From the NCBI GenBank assembly GCA_002344625.1, contig DDUE01000053.1, positions 1 to 21,803 of the forward strand: DNA of 21,803 bases, read 5' to 3'. The position numbers were made by a program, and so were the translations under genes. The notes below the pieces were generated by a model that was not told where the DNA came from, did not search any database, and saw nothing but the letters and a program-made list of their open reading frames with translations. Positions within the stretch are counted from its first letter, which is position 1. Each line of letters opens with the position of its first letter. This stretch comes from Rhodocyclaceae bacterium UBA2346 (GTDB lineage Bacteria; Pseudomonadota; Gammaproteobacteria; Burkholderiales; Rhodocyclaceae). Below, in pieces: positions 6,798 through 14,599 of the stretch.

Positions 6798-7628
6798 TCA
6801 TTCGAACAGGCTCAGGATTCCGTCCAGGCCGACATGGTCGAAGCAGCAGCTCGATACCTTGCGCAAGACCGGCTTGGCGCGAAAGGCGACGCTGAAGCCG
6901 GCGGCCTCGAACATCGGGATGTCATTGGCGCCGTCGCCGGCCGCGATGACCTGAGCGCTGTTCAGCCCGAGGCTGTCGCGCACGCGGCGCAACTGCGTCG
7001 CCTTCGCCTGCGCATCGATCATCGGTCCGTCGATGCGCCCGGTGAGATGGCCGTCGCGCACTTCGAGCGCGTTTGCGCAGGCCTGGTCGAAACCCAGGCG
7101 CTCGCGCAGCCTGTCGGTGAAGTAGGTGAATCCGCCCGATACCAGCATGGTATGAATGCCGGCTGCCTTGAGCCCGCGCAGCAGGCGTTCCGCACCGGGG
7201 TTCAAGCGCAGCCGCTGTTCGTACACGCTGGCCAGCGCGTTTTCGCTGAGGCCCTCGAGCAGCGCCACCCGCCGGGTGAGCGATTCGCCGAAATCGATCT
7301 CGCCGCGCATCGACGCTTCGGTGATCGCCGCGACCTCTGCCTTGAGCCCCTGCATGTCGGCGATCTCGTCGATGCACTCGATGTCGATCAGGGTGGAGTC
7401 CATGTCGGTGACGAACAGGCCGAAATCCGCGAGCTTCAGGCCGTCGGGGATCCAGGCGAAGTCGAGCCTGGCGCCCGCGCAGATCGACGCGACGTCGTCG
7501 CTCGCCGACGCGCCATGGAGCCGGAAGGCCTGGGGGTGGATCTGGCGGATGTCGCTGGTGCCAACCGCCCGGGCGAGGCTTTTCAGCGCGATCGTGTCGA
7601 CGTCGTCGCCCTGTACGACGAGATTCAT
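6798..7628 (-). CDS. serB: Phosphoserine phosphatase
   Basis: This 276-residue HAD-superfamily enzyme releases phosphate from O-phospho-L-serine, the last step of serine biosynthesis. HAD motif I is D-M-D-S-T-L (Asp75 nucleophile, Asp77 acid/base). Motif II is M-L-V-S-G-G-F-T-Y-F and motif IV is G-D-G-A-N-D-I-P-M. The N-terminal ~65 residues form the ACT-like regulatory extension usual in proteobacterial SerB. The start is the ATG at 7628, which overlaps the stop of the upstream DAHP synthase gene in an ATGA arrangement and implies translational coupling. The open frame extends much further upstream but only as a shadow of that gene. Length is normal for the family. Confidence 0.95.
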   Translation of the reverse strand: MNLVVQGDDVDTIALKSLARAVGTSDIRQIHPQAFRLHGASASDDVASICAGARLDFAWIPDGLKLADFGLFVTDMDSTLIDIECIDEIADMQGLKAEVAAITEASMRGEIDFGESLTRRVALLEGLSENALASVYEQRLRLNPGAERLLRGLKAAGIHTMLVSGGFTYFTDRLRERLGFDQACANALEVRDGHLTGRIDGPMIDAQAKATQLRRVRDSLGLNSAQVIAAGDGANDIPMFEAAGFSVAFRAKPVLRKVSSCCFDHVGLDGILSLFE

Positions 7629-8710
7629 GCAGCGCGACTCCTGGCCGGCCGGATCTCGCTCAGGATCGCATGCGCATCGCGGATCATGCCGACCGTGGTG
7701 TCCCAGCCCACGCAGCCGTCGGTGACCGAACAGCCGTACTTGAGCTGCGACAAATCCTTCGGAATCGACTGGTTGCCGGCTTCGATGAAGCTCTCGATCA
7801 TCATGCCGACCACGGACTGGTTGCCCTCGCGTATCTGGTGAATCACATCCTTCATCACCAGCGGCTGGAGTTCGGGCTTCTTCCATGAGTTCGCATGCGA
7901 GCAATCGACCACGACATTGGGCGCGAGCTTGGCCTTGGCGAGTGCCTGTTCGGCGAGCGAGATCGATACCGAATCGTAGTTGGGACGCCCGCCGCCGCCG
8001 CGCAGCACCACGTGGCCGTAGGGGTTGCCGCGGGTGCGCAGGATCGCCGACTGGCCACGGCCATTGATGCCGAGAAAACTGTGCGGATGCGAAGCCGACA
8101 GGATCGCGTTGATCGCGACATCCATGTCGCCGTCGGTGGCGTTCTTGAAACCCACCGGGGTCGACAGGCCCGAAGACATCTCGCGATGGGTCTGCGATTC
8201 CGAGGTGCGGGCACCGATCGCGGTCCACGAGATGAGGTCGCCGTAGTATTGCGGCGCGATCGGATCGAGCGCCTCGGTGGCGGTCGGCAGCCCGATCTCG
8301 CATACGTCGCGCAGGAAGCTGCGGGCGCGGTGCATGCCCTCGTCGATCTTGAACGAGTCATCCATGTGCGGATCGTTGATGAAGCCTTTCCAGCCGACCG
8401 AGGTGCGCGGCTTCTCGAAATAGACCCGCATCACCAGCACCAGGGTATCGGCGACTTCGTCGGCGAGGCCTTTCAGGCGGCGCGCATAGTCGAGCCCCGC
8501 GACCGGGTCGTGAATCGAGCACGGGCCGACCACGATGAACAGGCGCGGATCCCTGCGGTCGAGGATGTCTACGAGTGCGCGACGGCCCTTGAGGACGGTC
8601 GCCGCGGCGGCGTCGGTGAGCGGAACCGCGGCCTTGACCTCCTCGGGTGAGGGCATGTGGTCGGCGGCGAGAATATTGAGGTTTTCGGTTTGGGCGACGG
8701 ACATTGCCAT
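7625..8710 (-). CDS. aroG: 3-deoxy-7-phosphoheptulonate (DAHP) synthase, class I AroFGH type
   Basis: This 361-residue cytosolic enzyme condenses phosphoenolpyruvate with erythrose-4-phosphate, the first step of the shikimate pathway. The metal-binding Cys64 is in V-G-P-C-S-I-H-D-P. Substrate motifs R-T-S-E-S-Q-T-H-R-E and P-V-G-F-K-N are present, as are the other metal ligands: the His of D-C-S-H-A-N-S, the Glu of M-I-E-S-F and the Asp of S-V-T-D-G-C. Length matches E. coli AroG/F/H. The block L-D-P-x2-P-Q-Y-x-G-D-L looks nearer AroF than AroG from memory, so the effector (Tyr or Phe) cannot be assigned and the symbol is for the family. An ATG at 8704, two codons in, has a slightly better spaced GAGCGAG and may be the real start. 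The gene is coupled to serB downstream. Confidence 0.95.
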   Translation of the reverse strand: MAMSVAQTENLNILAADHMPSPEEVKAAVPLTDAAAATVLKGRRALVDILDRRDPRLFIVVGPCSIHDPVAGLDYARRLKGLADEVADTLVLVMRVYFEKPRTSVGWKGFINDPHMDDSFKIDEGMHRARSFLRDVCEIGLPTATEALDPIAPQYYGDLISWTAIGARTSESQTHREMSSGLSTPVGFKNATDGDMDVAINAILSASHPHSFLGINGRGQSAILRTRGNPYGHVVLRGGGGRPNYDSVSISLAEQALAKAKLAPNVVVDCSHANSWKKPELQPLVMKDVIHQIREGNQSVVGMMIESFIEAGNQSIPKDLSQLKYGCSVTDGCVGWDTTVGMIRDAHAILSEIRPARSRAA

Positions 8711-8740
8711 TCTCGCTCTGTATTGGTCGGACGGACGCTC

Positions 8741-8746
8741 ATTTTA
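8741..8746 (-). promoter_or_regulatory. aroG: -10 element for the DAHP synthase-serB unit
   Basis: On the minus strand TAAAAT (five of six to TATAAT) lies about 31 bases before the start codon. No good -35 hexamer is seen at 16-18 bases upstream; that region is taken by the hairpins that follow mfd. Confidence 0.35.
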
Positions 8747-8760
8747 ACCCCGTGGCGTCC

Positions 8761-8808
8761 AAAACGGTGCGCACCGCCGCCCGTGACCGGGCGCCGCCGG
8801 GCGCCCGG
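8761..8808 (-). terminator. Tandem hairpins after mfd, the second followed by four T
   Basis: Going down the minus strand from the mfd stop there are two structures. First is a perfect 9-bp stem with a 4-base loop (8787-8808, arms CCGGGCGCC and GGCGCCCGG). Then comes the palindrome CGGTGCGCACCG (8765-8776), directly followed by TTTT. The pair begins 9 bases past the stop and probably ends or attenuates mfd transcription before the DAHP synthase gene. Confidence 0.45.
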
Positions 8809-8816
8809 GAAGGCCA

Positions 8817-11800
8817 TCAGGGCGCGACGCTGACCGCCGCGAGCAGGTCCTTCACCAGTTGGGTGCGCTGCTTGAGGTCGTCGGCCTCGATCTTGCGCAC
8901 GAGCTTGTCCGGCCCCGACATCCGGACGTTGCGATCCTTCTGGATCAGCATGATGATGCGCGCCGGATCGATCGGTGCGTCGGGGCTGAATTGGGCGGTG
9001 ATCTGGGTGCTCGATGCGTCGAGCTTGAGCACGCCGTGAGGGCGCATCAATACCCGCAGGCGATGGGATTCGAGCAAGGCCTGGGTCTGGGGCGGGAGTT
9101 CGCCGAAGCGGTCGATGAGTTCCTCCTGCAGGTCGCGCAACTCGCTCTCGGTTTCGCAGTTCGCGAGACGTTTGTAGAGCGTGAGACGCTCCTGCACGTC
9201 GGGGCAGTAGGCGCTCGGCAACAGCGCCGGCGTGTGCAGGTTGATTTCGGAGACGATTTCCAGCGGTTGCGACAGATCCGGCTCGCGTCCCGCCTGCAGG
9301 TCGCGCACCGCGCGCTTGAGCATTTCGGTGTACAGCGAGAACCCGACCTGCTGGATTTCGCCCGACTGGTTCTCGCCCAGCACTTCGCCCGCGCCGCGAA
9401 TCTCGAGATCGTGCATCGCGAGATAGAAGCCCGAACCCAGGTCTTCCATCATCGTGATCGCCTCGAGGCGCTTCACCGCCAGCGCCGAAGGCTTCGCGTG
9501 CGCGTCGGTCAGCAGATAGGCGTAGGCCTGGTGATGGCTGCGCCCGACCCGGCCGCGGAGCTGGTGCAACTGGGCCAGGCCGAAACGGTCGGCACGGTGG
9601 ATGATGATGGTATTGGCGCTCGGAATGTCGATGCCGGTTTCGATGATGGTGGTGCACAACAGCAGGTTGGCGCGCTGCTGGGTGAACTCGCGCATCACCC
9701 GTTCGAGCTCGCGCTCGGGAAGCTGGCCGTGCCCGATCGCGATGCGGGCTTCCGGCAGCAGCTCGGCCAGGGTGTCGCGCATGTTTTCGATGGTGTCGAC
9801 CTCGTTGTAGAGGAAGAACACCTGCCCGCCGCGCTTGAACTCGCGCAGCACCGCCTCGCGCACGATGCCCTTGCTGAAGCCGTGCACGAAGGTTTTGATC
9901 GCGAGCCGTTTCTGCGGTGGTGTCGCGATCACCGAGAACTCGCGCAGGCCCTCGAGCGCGAGACCCAGGGTGCGCGGAATCGGGGTCGCGGTGAGGGTGA
10001 GGATGTCGACTTCGCTCCTCAAGGTCTTGAGCGCTTCCTTCTGACGCACCCCGAAGCGATGTTCCTCGTCGATGATCACCAGGCCGAGACGCTTGAAGCG
10101 GACGTCTTTCTGCAGCAGGCGGTGGGTGCCGATGATGATGTCCACCTTGCCTTCGCTCAACAGCTTGAGGGCGTCGGCCTGCTCCTTGGCGGATTTGAAG
10201 CGCGACAGCTCGGCGACCTTCACCGGCCAGTCGGCGAAGCGGTCGGCGAAGGTCTGGTAATGCTGCTCGGCCAGCAGCGTGGTCGGGGTCAGCACCACCA
10301 CCTGCTTGCCGTCGGCGACGGCGACGAATGCCGCCCGCAATGCGACCTCGGTCTTGCCGAAGCCGACGTCGCCACACACCAGGCGGTCCATGGGCCGTCC
10401 CGACTTCATGTCGGCGACCACCGCGTCGATCGCTGCCTGTTGGTCGGGGGTGGTCTCGAAACCGAAGGACTCGGCGAAGGCTTCGAGATCGTGCTGCTTG
10501 AAATCGAAACGATGGCCGGGCCGGGCCGCACGCTGGGCATACAGCGCGAGCAGTTCGGCGGCGGTGTCGCGCACCTGCATCGCGGCCTTCTTCTTCGCCT
10601 TCTCCCATTGGCCGCTGCCGAGCTTGTGCAGGCCGATCGACTCGGGATCGGCGCCGGCGTAGCGGGTGATCACGTGCAGTTGCGACACCGGCACATACAG
10701 CTTGTCGCCGTTGGCGTACTCGAGATGGAGGAACTCGGTGTCGCCTTCGCCGAGGTCCATGTGCAGCAGGCCGAGATAGCGTCCGATGCCATGGGCCGCA
10801 TGCACGACCGGATCACCGGGGCGCAGCTCCGACAGGTCGCGCAGCCAGCCTTCGACGGTCGCCGCCTTGCGGTTGTCGCGGCGGCTGCGGGTGCGCGCGG
10901 TCGCGGCGTAGAGTTCGGCCTCGGTCAGGATCGCGAGATTCGCGCCGGGCAGTATGAAACCGGTCGACAGGGGGCCGATCCCGAGGGCGAAGGCCGCACC
11001 GCCATTCATGAACGCAGCGAAATCGGCGCTCGCGGCCGGCTTGAGCCCATATTCCGCAAGATACTCCGCCATCGTCTCGCGACGTCCGGCCGATTCGGCG
11101 AGCAGCAGGATCCGGCCGCCGGCCCGTACCCAATCGCCGTCGAGCAGGGCCTTGAGCTTGTGCAGCGGATCGGTGGCCTTGCGGTCGACCGAGACATCCG
11201 GCACGGGTCGGGCGGCTGCGCCGGCGATGGGGTCGGTCGTGCCGGCCGTGTCGAGCTGATAGCGCACCCGTGTCTTCAGCGCGACGAAAAAATCCTCCTG
11301 GTCGAGAAACAGTTTCTCGGGCGGCAGCACCGGACGTGTGCGGTCACCCTTGAGCAGATCATGACGCGCGCTGGTATCGCGCCAGAACTCCTCGATCGCG
11401 GCCGGCACGTCGTGATGCAGCACCACCGTGGCGTCGGTCGGCAGGTAGTCGAACAGGGTCGCGGTACGCTCGAAAAACAGGGGCAGGAAGTACTCGATGC
11501 CCGCGGGAGCGATGCCGTTCGAAACATCCTTGTAGAGCGCGACTCGCGACGGATCGCCTTCGAATTCCTCGCGGAAGCGACTGCGAAAATGGGTACGCCC
11601 GGCGGCGTCGAGCGGAAACTCGCGCGCCGGCAGCAGGCGGATCTCGGGGACCGGAAAGACCGTGCGCTGGGTATCGGGGTCGAAGGTCTTGATGCTCTCG
11701 ACCTCGTCGTCGAACAAATCGATCCGGAACGGCAGCGCGGCGCCCATGGGAAACAGGTCGACCAGGCCGCCACGCACCGAGAACTCGCCCGGGCTCACGA

Positions 11801-12287
11801 CCTGGGTCACATGGGCATAGCCCGCCGTGGCCATCTGGGTACGCAACTGCTCGACATCCAGCCGCGCACCCTGCTTCAGGAAGAATGTGTAGGCCGCCAG
11901 GAACGAGGGTGGCGCCATCCGGTAAAGCGCAGTCGATGCCGGCACCAGCACCACGTCCGCCTCCCCCCGCCCGAGCGCATACAGTGTGGACAGGCGCTCC
12001 GAGATCAAGTCCTGATGGGGCGAAAAACTGTCGTAGGGCAAGGTTTCCCAGTCGGGCAGCAAATGTGTGCGCAGGTTCGGCGCAAGCCATGCGAGTTCGG
12101 CCTGCATGCGCTGCGCATCGAGCGGGTTGGCGGTGATGAGCAAGAGGCGGGTCGTGCCCGCCGCAAGTTGTGCGACCGCCAGCGAGTCTGACGAGCCGAC
12201 GAGCGTGGGCAAATCGATGCGATGCCCGGCGCGCGCGCGCGGGAGGTCGGAAATCTGTTGAATCAGCGGCGCGAAAGTTTGAGGCAT
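8817..12287 (-). CDS. mfd: Transcription-repair coupling factor Mfd
   Basis: This 1156-residue DNA translocase removes RNA polymerase stalled at DNA lesions and recruits UvrA. The N-terminal UvrB-like region is present (residues ~1-350). The RNA-polymerase-interacting block follows the flexible linker; its G-D-P-V-V-H-A-A-H-G-I-G-R-Y is clear. The RecG-like translocase has Walker A G-D-V-G-F-G-K-T-E near 638, the D-E-E-H-R-F-G box near 737 and the motor motifs L-T-A-T-P-I-P-R-T-L and R-G-R-V-G-R-S. A C-terminal autoinhibitory domain ends the protein. Length is that of complete Mfd proteins. The ATG at 12287 starts the usual N-terminus but has no obvious ribosome site. A consensus -10 lies 46 bases upstream. 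Confidence 0.97.
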   Translation of the reverse strand: MPQTFAPLIQQISDLPRARAGHRIDLPTLVGSSDSLAVAQLAAGTTRLLLITANPLDAQRMQAELAWLAPNLRTHLLPDWETLPYDSFSPHQDLISERLSTLYALGRGEADVVLVPASTALYRMAPPSFLAAYTFFLKQGARLDVEQLRTQMATAGYAHVTQVVSPGEFSVRGGLVDLFPMGAALPFRIDLFDDEVESIKTFDPDTQRTVFPVPEIRLLPAREFPLDAAGRTHFRSRFREEFEGDPSRVALYKDVSNGIAPAGIEYFLPLFFERTATLFDYLPTDATVVLHHDVPAAIEEFWRDTSARHDLLKGDRTRPVLPPEKLFLDQEDFFVALKTRVRYQLDTAGTTDPIAGAAARPVPDVSVDRKATDPLHKLKALLDGDWVRAGGRILLLAESAGRRETMAEYLAEYGLKPAASADFAAFMNGGAAFALGIGPLSTGFILPGANLAILTEAELYAATARTRSRRDNRKAATVEGWLRDLSELRPGDPVVHAAHGIGRYLGLLHMDLGEGDTEFLHLEYANGDKLYVPVSQLHVITRYAGADPESIGLHKLGSGQWEKAKKKAAMQVRDTAAELLALYAQRAARPGHRFDFKQHDLEAFAESFGFETTPDQQAAIDAVVADMKSGRPMDRLVCGDVGFGKTEVALRAAFVAVADGKQVVVLTPTTLLAEQHYQTFADRFADWPVKVAELSRFKSAKEQADALKLLSEGKVDIIIGTHRLLQKDVRFKRLGLVIIDEEHRFGVRQKEALKTLRSEVDILTLTATPIPRTLGLALEGLREFSVIATPPQKRLAIKTFVHGFSKGIVREAVLREFKRGGQVFFLYNEVDTIENMRDTLAELLPEARIAIGHGQLPERELERVMREFTQQRANLLLCTTIIETGIDIPSANTIIIHRADRFGLAQLHQLRGRVGRSHHQAYAYLLTDAHAKPSALAVKRLEAITMMEDLGSGFYLAMHDLEIRGAGEVLGENQSGEIQQVGFSLYTEMLKRAVRDLQAGREPDLSQPLEIVSEINLHTPALLPSAYCPDVQERLTLYKRLANCETESELRDLQEELIDRFGELPPQTQALLESHRLRVLMRPHGVLKLDASSTQITAQFSPDAPIDPARIIMLIQKDRNVRMSGPDKLVRKIEADDLKQRTQLVKDLLAAVSVAP

Positions 12288-12332
12288 CGGCAGAGTCGGC
12301 CTCTTGTGTGAAGGCGGTTTGGGAAGAGCGCG

Positions 12333-12338
12333 ATTATA
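12333..12338 (-). promoter_or_regulatory. mfd: Consensus -10 element of the mfd promoter
   Basis: On the minus strand a perfect TATAAT, preceded by GCC and followed by CGCG, lies 46 bases before the mfd start codon and predicts a leader of about 40 bases. The -35 region (TCTCTA at an 18-base spacing) is poor, so this promoter may be weak and constitutive. Confidence 0.5.
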
Positions 12339-12539
12339 GGCGATCGTCTGCCTGCATAGAGAACCCCAAATATGGCGGGTGCCAGATCCAGCACGGCAAC
12401 TGCAAGCCTGCGTTCAGCCGGGAACCAGCGCGAGTACCTGACGCCGGGCCATGTCATATGGTGGCAGTGATGCCGCCGAAGCGGGCTGGTTCGCGGGTGA
12501 TGACAGACAGGTAGGGGTCGCGTTAGCATTCTCAGATGG

Positions 12540-12567
12540 TTGTCTTGCACGACCCATAAACGATAGT
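12540..12567 (+). promoter_or_regulatory. Possible promoter of the methyltransferase gene
   Basis: TTGTCT (12540-12545), a 16-base spacer and GATAGT (12562-12567) each match four of six consensus positions and lie about 38 bases before the start codon. A small CTCGGC-TGC-GCCGAG hairpin (12568-12582) follows directly. The rest of the 318-base gap from mfd (12288-12605) holds only the mfd -10 box and no recognisable gene. Confidence 0.3.
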
Positions 12568-12605
12568 CTCGGCTGCGCCGAGGGATTGCCACTGGAACCG
12601 GATAT

Positions 12606-13403
12606 ATGACCAAGCACGATGATGAGCATGCCGAACTCGACAGGATGCATCACGACATCGTCGCACCAAAATACGATGAACTTATCGTCGATCCGAGACA
12701 AACCCTCAATGACGTTATCTTCAAGAGGGTCGCCAAGCGACTGCCGGCCCGCGGCAGATCAATGCTTGATCTCGGTGCAGGGACGGGGCATATGGCCATT
12801 CGTTTCGGCCGCGGATACGATCGCGTGATGCTCGTGGATCACTCCAGGGGGATGTTGGAACAGGCGAGGCGCAATACTGCTGGAGTAAAGAGCGATCTGC
12901 GGTTTGAAGTGACTGATGCACTGGGTTTCGTTGGAAAATGCGACGACCGATTTGACCTGATTACGTGTGTAGGTTTTCTGCACCATCTCCGGGCAGATCA
13001 GCTGCAGTTCGTGTTTTCAAACTTGATGCGCCTGCTTGAACCGGACGGGAGGATTCTTCTGGCTGAGCCGGTGGCCACACCACGAACTGAGCCGAAGGCA
13101 ATTCAATGGTGGAACAGAACATCCCTGCCCAAGTTTGAGCAATATGTACAGCTCGCGCCAATGCCGGACGAAGCGCCGTTGAATCTTCAACTGCTCAAGG
13201 ACGTCTATGCGGAGTTCGGGTTCGCGACAGCCTACGAGCGACGGGGATGGGAGGTGTTTTCGCATTTTGGTGGGAGTTCGATCGACAAGCTCGTTATCCC
13301 CGTGCTGGATTTTCTTTTTGGCGCAGAAGGAGTCGTCTGGGTTGGCCTTTTGGAGAAGACCGTCAAGCCGAGCGGTGGCCCACAGTCGTTTTTGCAGACT
13401 TGA
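12606..13403 (+). CDS. Class I SAM-dependent methyltransferase, substrate unknown
   Basis: This 265-residue soluble protein has a Rossmann methyltransferase core. Motif I is L-D-L-G-A-G-T-G-H (residues 54-62). The acidic residue for the SAM ribose is in V-M-L-V-D-H-S. The D-L-I-T-C-V-G-F-L-H-H-L segment is motif IV-like, and L-L-E-P-D-G-R-I-L-L follows. The C-terminal ~90 residues are a variable substrate region rich in Trp and Phe. Nothing points to a specific substrate; a small molecule or lipid is more likely than DNA. GC is about 50% at the start of the gene against about two thirds in neighbours, and codon use includes many A/T-ending codons, so it looks acquired. The ribosome site is weak (GGAAC-like). 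It does not appear to be in an operon with the next gene. Confidence 0.85.
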   Translation: MTKHDDEHAELDRMHHDIVAPKYDELIVDPRQTLNDVIFKRVAKRLPARGRSMLDLGAGTGHMAIRFGRGYDRVMLVDHSRGMLEQARRNTAGVKSDLRFEVTDALGFVGKCDDRFDLITCVGFLHHLRADQLQFVFSNLMRLLEPDGRILLAEPVATPRTEPKAIQWWNRTSLPKFEQYVQLAPMPDEAPLNLQLLKDVYAEFGFATAYERRGWEVFSHFGGSSIDKLVIPVLDFLFGAEGVVWVGLLEKTVKPSGGPQSFLQT

Positions 13404-13452
13404 TCGTTTTCGTCACGTGCATCGAGTAGGGTGCCCGAGCGCTGTTACCAAT

Positions 13453-13480
13453 AATGAAGGGTGCTGAATGAAGGGTGCTG
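13453..13480 (+). repeat. Perfect tandem duplication of a 14-base unit
   Basis: AATGAAGGGTGCTG is present twice in direct succession in the A/T-richer gap between the methyltransferase and hydrolase genes. It may be a replication-slippage scar or a regulatory duplication. The second copy overlaps the place where a -35 box for the hydrolase gene would lie. Confidence 0.6.
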
Positions 13481-13487
13481 AGTTTTC

Positions 13488-13493
13488 TATACT
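13488..13493 (+). promoter_or_regulatory. Possible -10 element for the alpha/beta hydrolase gene
   Basis: TATACT matches five of six consensus bases and lies 82 bases before the hydrolase start. The -35 region falls in the tandem repeat (CTGAAT at an 18-base spacing, a poor match). Confidence 0.3.
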
Positions 13494-13574
13494 TGATGTT
13501 GCAGCACAGCATCTTGGCAGGAAGGCCTGTTTGGAGGACGATAGCGGGCATTTCCCTGATCGTGTTCCCGACCC

Positions 13575-14405
13575 ATGACCCGCGTACGCCTCGCCATCCA
13601 CACTCATCCCGCCCCTCGACCGACTCGCCGCCCGCCGCTGTTTTTCGTGCACGGGGGCTACACCCACGCCGGCAGCTGGCAGCTCAACTTCATTCCCTTC
13701 TTCAATGCCCAGGGCTACGACTGTTATGCGATCGACCTGCCAGGCCATGGCGATAGCGGCGGTCGCGAACAGCTGCACGGGTTCGGCCTCGACGACTACG
13801 CCGATGATCTTGCGCGCGCGCTGGCCGACCTCGACCAGGCGGCGGTGCTGATCGGGCACTCGATGGGTACGGTGGTCATCGATCGTTATCTGTCGCGCGC
13901 CGACGCGGGTGCGGTGGCGGTCGCGCTGCTCGCGCCGGTCCCGCCGACCGGCACCGGCGGTTCCGCCGCCCGGCTCGCGGTGCAGGTGCCGGGTTTCTTC
14001 GAAGAGTTGCCGAATGCGGTGAATAAAACCCTCACGCCGGCGACGCTGCAGGTGATGACGAGTGCCTACTTTTCGCCCGCAGTGCGCCCGGACGAAATTG
14101 AACGCTTCATGCCGCTGATCGGTGAGGAATCCGATCAGGCCGTCGCCGAAATGGCCACGCTGCCTTTTCGCCGTGTGTCGAGCCGCCTCCGTATTCCGGC
14201 CCTGGCGATGAGCGGCAGCGCAGACGCGGTGTTTCCCGCCTCGATGCTGCATTTCACCGCGGCGATCTGGCAGGCCCGCAGCGTCGTCGTCGACGGCGCA
14301 GGCCACATGCTGATCCTCGATCCGCAATGGCCTCAGGCCGCCCAGTCGCTGCTCGACTGGCTGGATACGCTGGCTCCGTCCGCGCGCGCCGGTGATGACG
14401 CGTAG
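13575..14405 (+). CDS. Alpha/beta-fold hydrolase
   Basis: This 276-residue cytosolic hydrolase is of the lysophospholipase/esterase type. The oxyanion motif F-F-V-H-G-G lies at 23-28. The nucleophile elbow G-H-S-M-G has Ser96, and the acid and base of the triad appear as Asp217 and His244 (in G-A-G-H-M-L). The triad is complete, in contrast to the pseudo-hydrolase at 16620. A cap region rich in Pro and Phe lies between residues ~125 and 200. Typical GC resumes at this gene, which marks the end of the A/T-richer stretch. Substrate unknown; a small ester or lipid is likely. The next gene has its own promoter. Confidence 0.88.
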   Translation: MTRVRLAIHTHPAPRPTRRPPLFFVHGGYTHAGSWQLNFIPFFNAQGYDCYAIDLPGHGDSGGREQLHGFGLDDYADDLARALADLDQAAVLIGHSMGTVVIDRYLSRADAGAVAVALLAPVPPTGTGGSAARLAVQVPGFFEELPNAVNKTLTPATLQVMTSAYFSPAVRPDEIERFMPLIGEESDQAVAEMATLPFRRVSSRLRIPALAMSGSADAVFPASMLHFTAAIWQARSVVVDGAGHMLILDPQWPQAAQSLLDWLDTLAPSARAGDDA

Positions 14406-14489
14406 GAGTCTGCCGGGTGCCGCGGGCGGCAGCTTGCCATGGCATGCGCGAGCGATCGAACGCCTGGCGGCGGGGGCAGGTTTTCCCTA

Positions 14490-14519
14490 CTGACATTCGG
14501 CGTACCCCGCGTTTATGCT
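14490..14519 (+). promoter_or_regulatory. Sigma-70 promoter of the CoA-transferase gene
   Basis: CTGACA (14490-14495, five of six) and TATGCT (14514-14519, four of six) are separated by 18 bases. Transcription would start near 14526, giving a leader of about 75 bases. This separates the gene from the hydrolase upstream. Confidence 0.5.
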
Positions 14520-14599
14520 CGGGCCTCGATTCAGCAATGCCCGATCAATTTGCTCGACGGTGCGAAGGCGCATCCCGTCCGGTGCAGGAGAACCGCAAC

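Noticed and set aside
8859..12191. A 1110-codon open frame on the plus strand opposite mfd
   Set aside because: It is antisense to a complete, motif-rich mfd gene. Long antisense frames are expected from strong G/C bias at third codon positions, and the translation shows no domain.
13453..13480. Start of a CRISPR array or attachment site
   Set aside because: Only two 14-base copies in direct contact, with no spacers and no integrase gene nearby.
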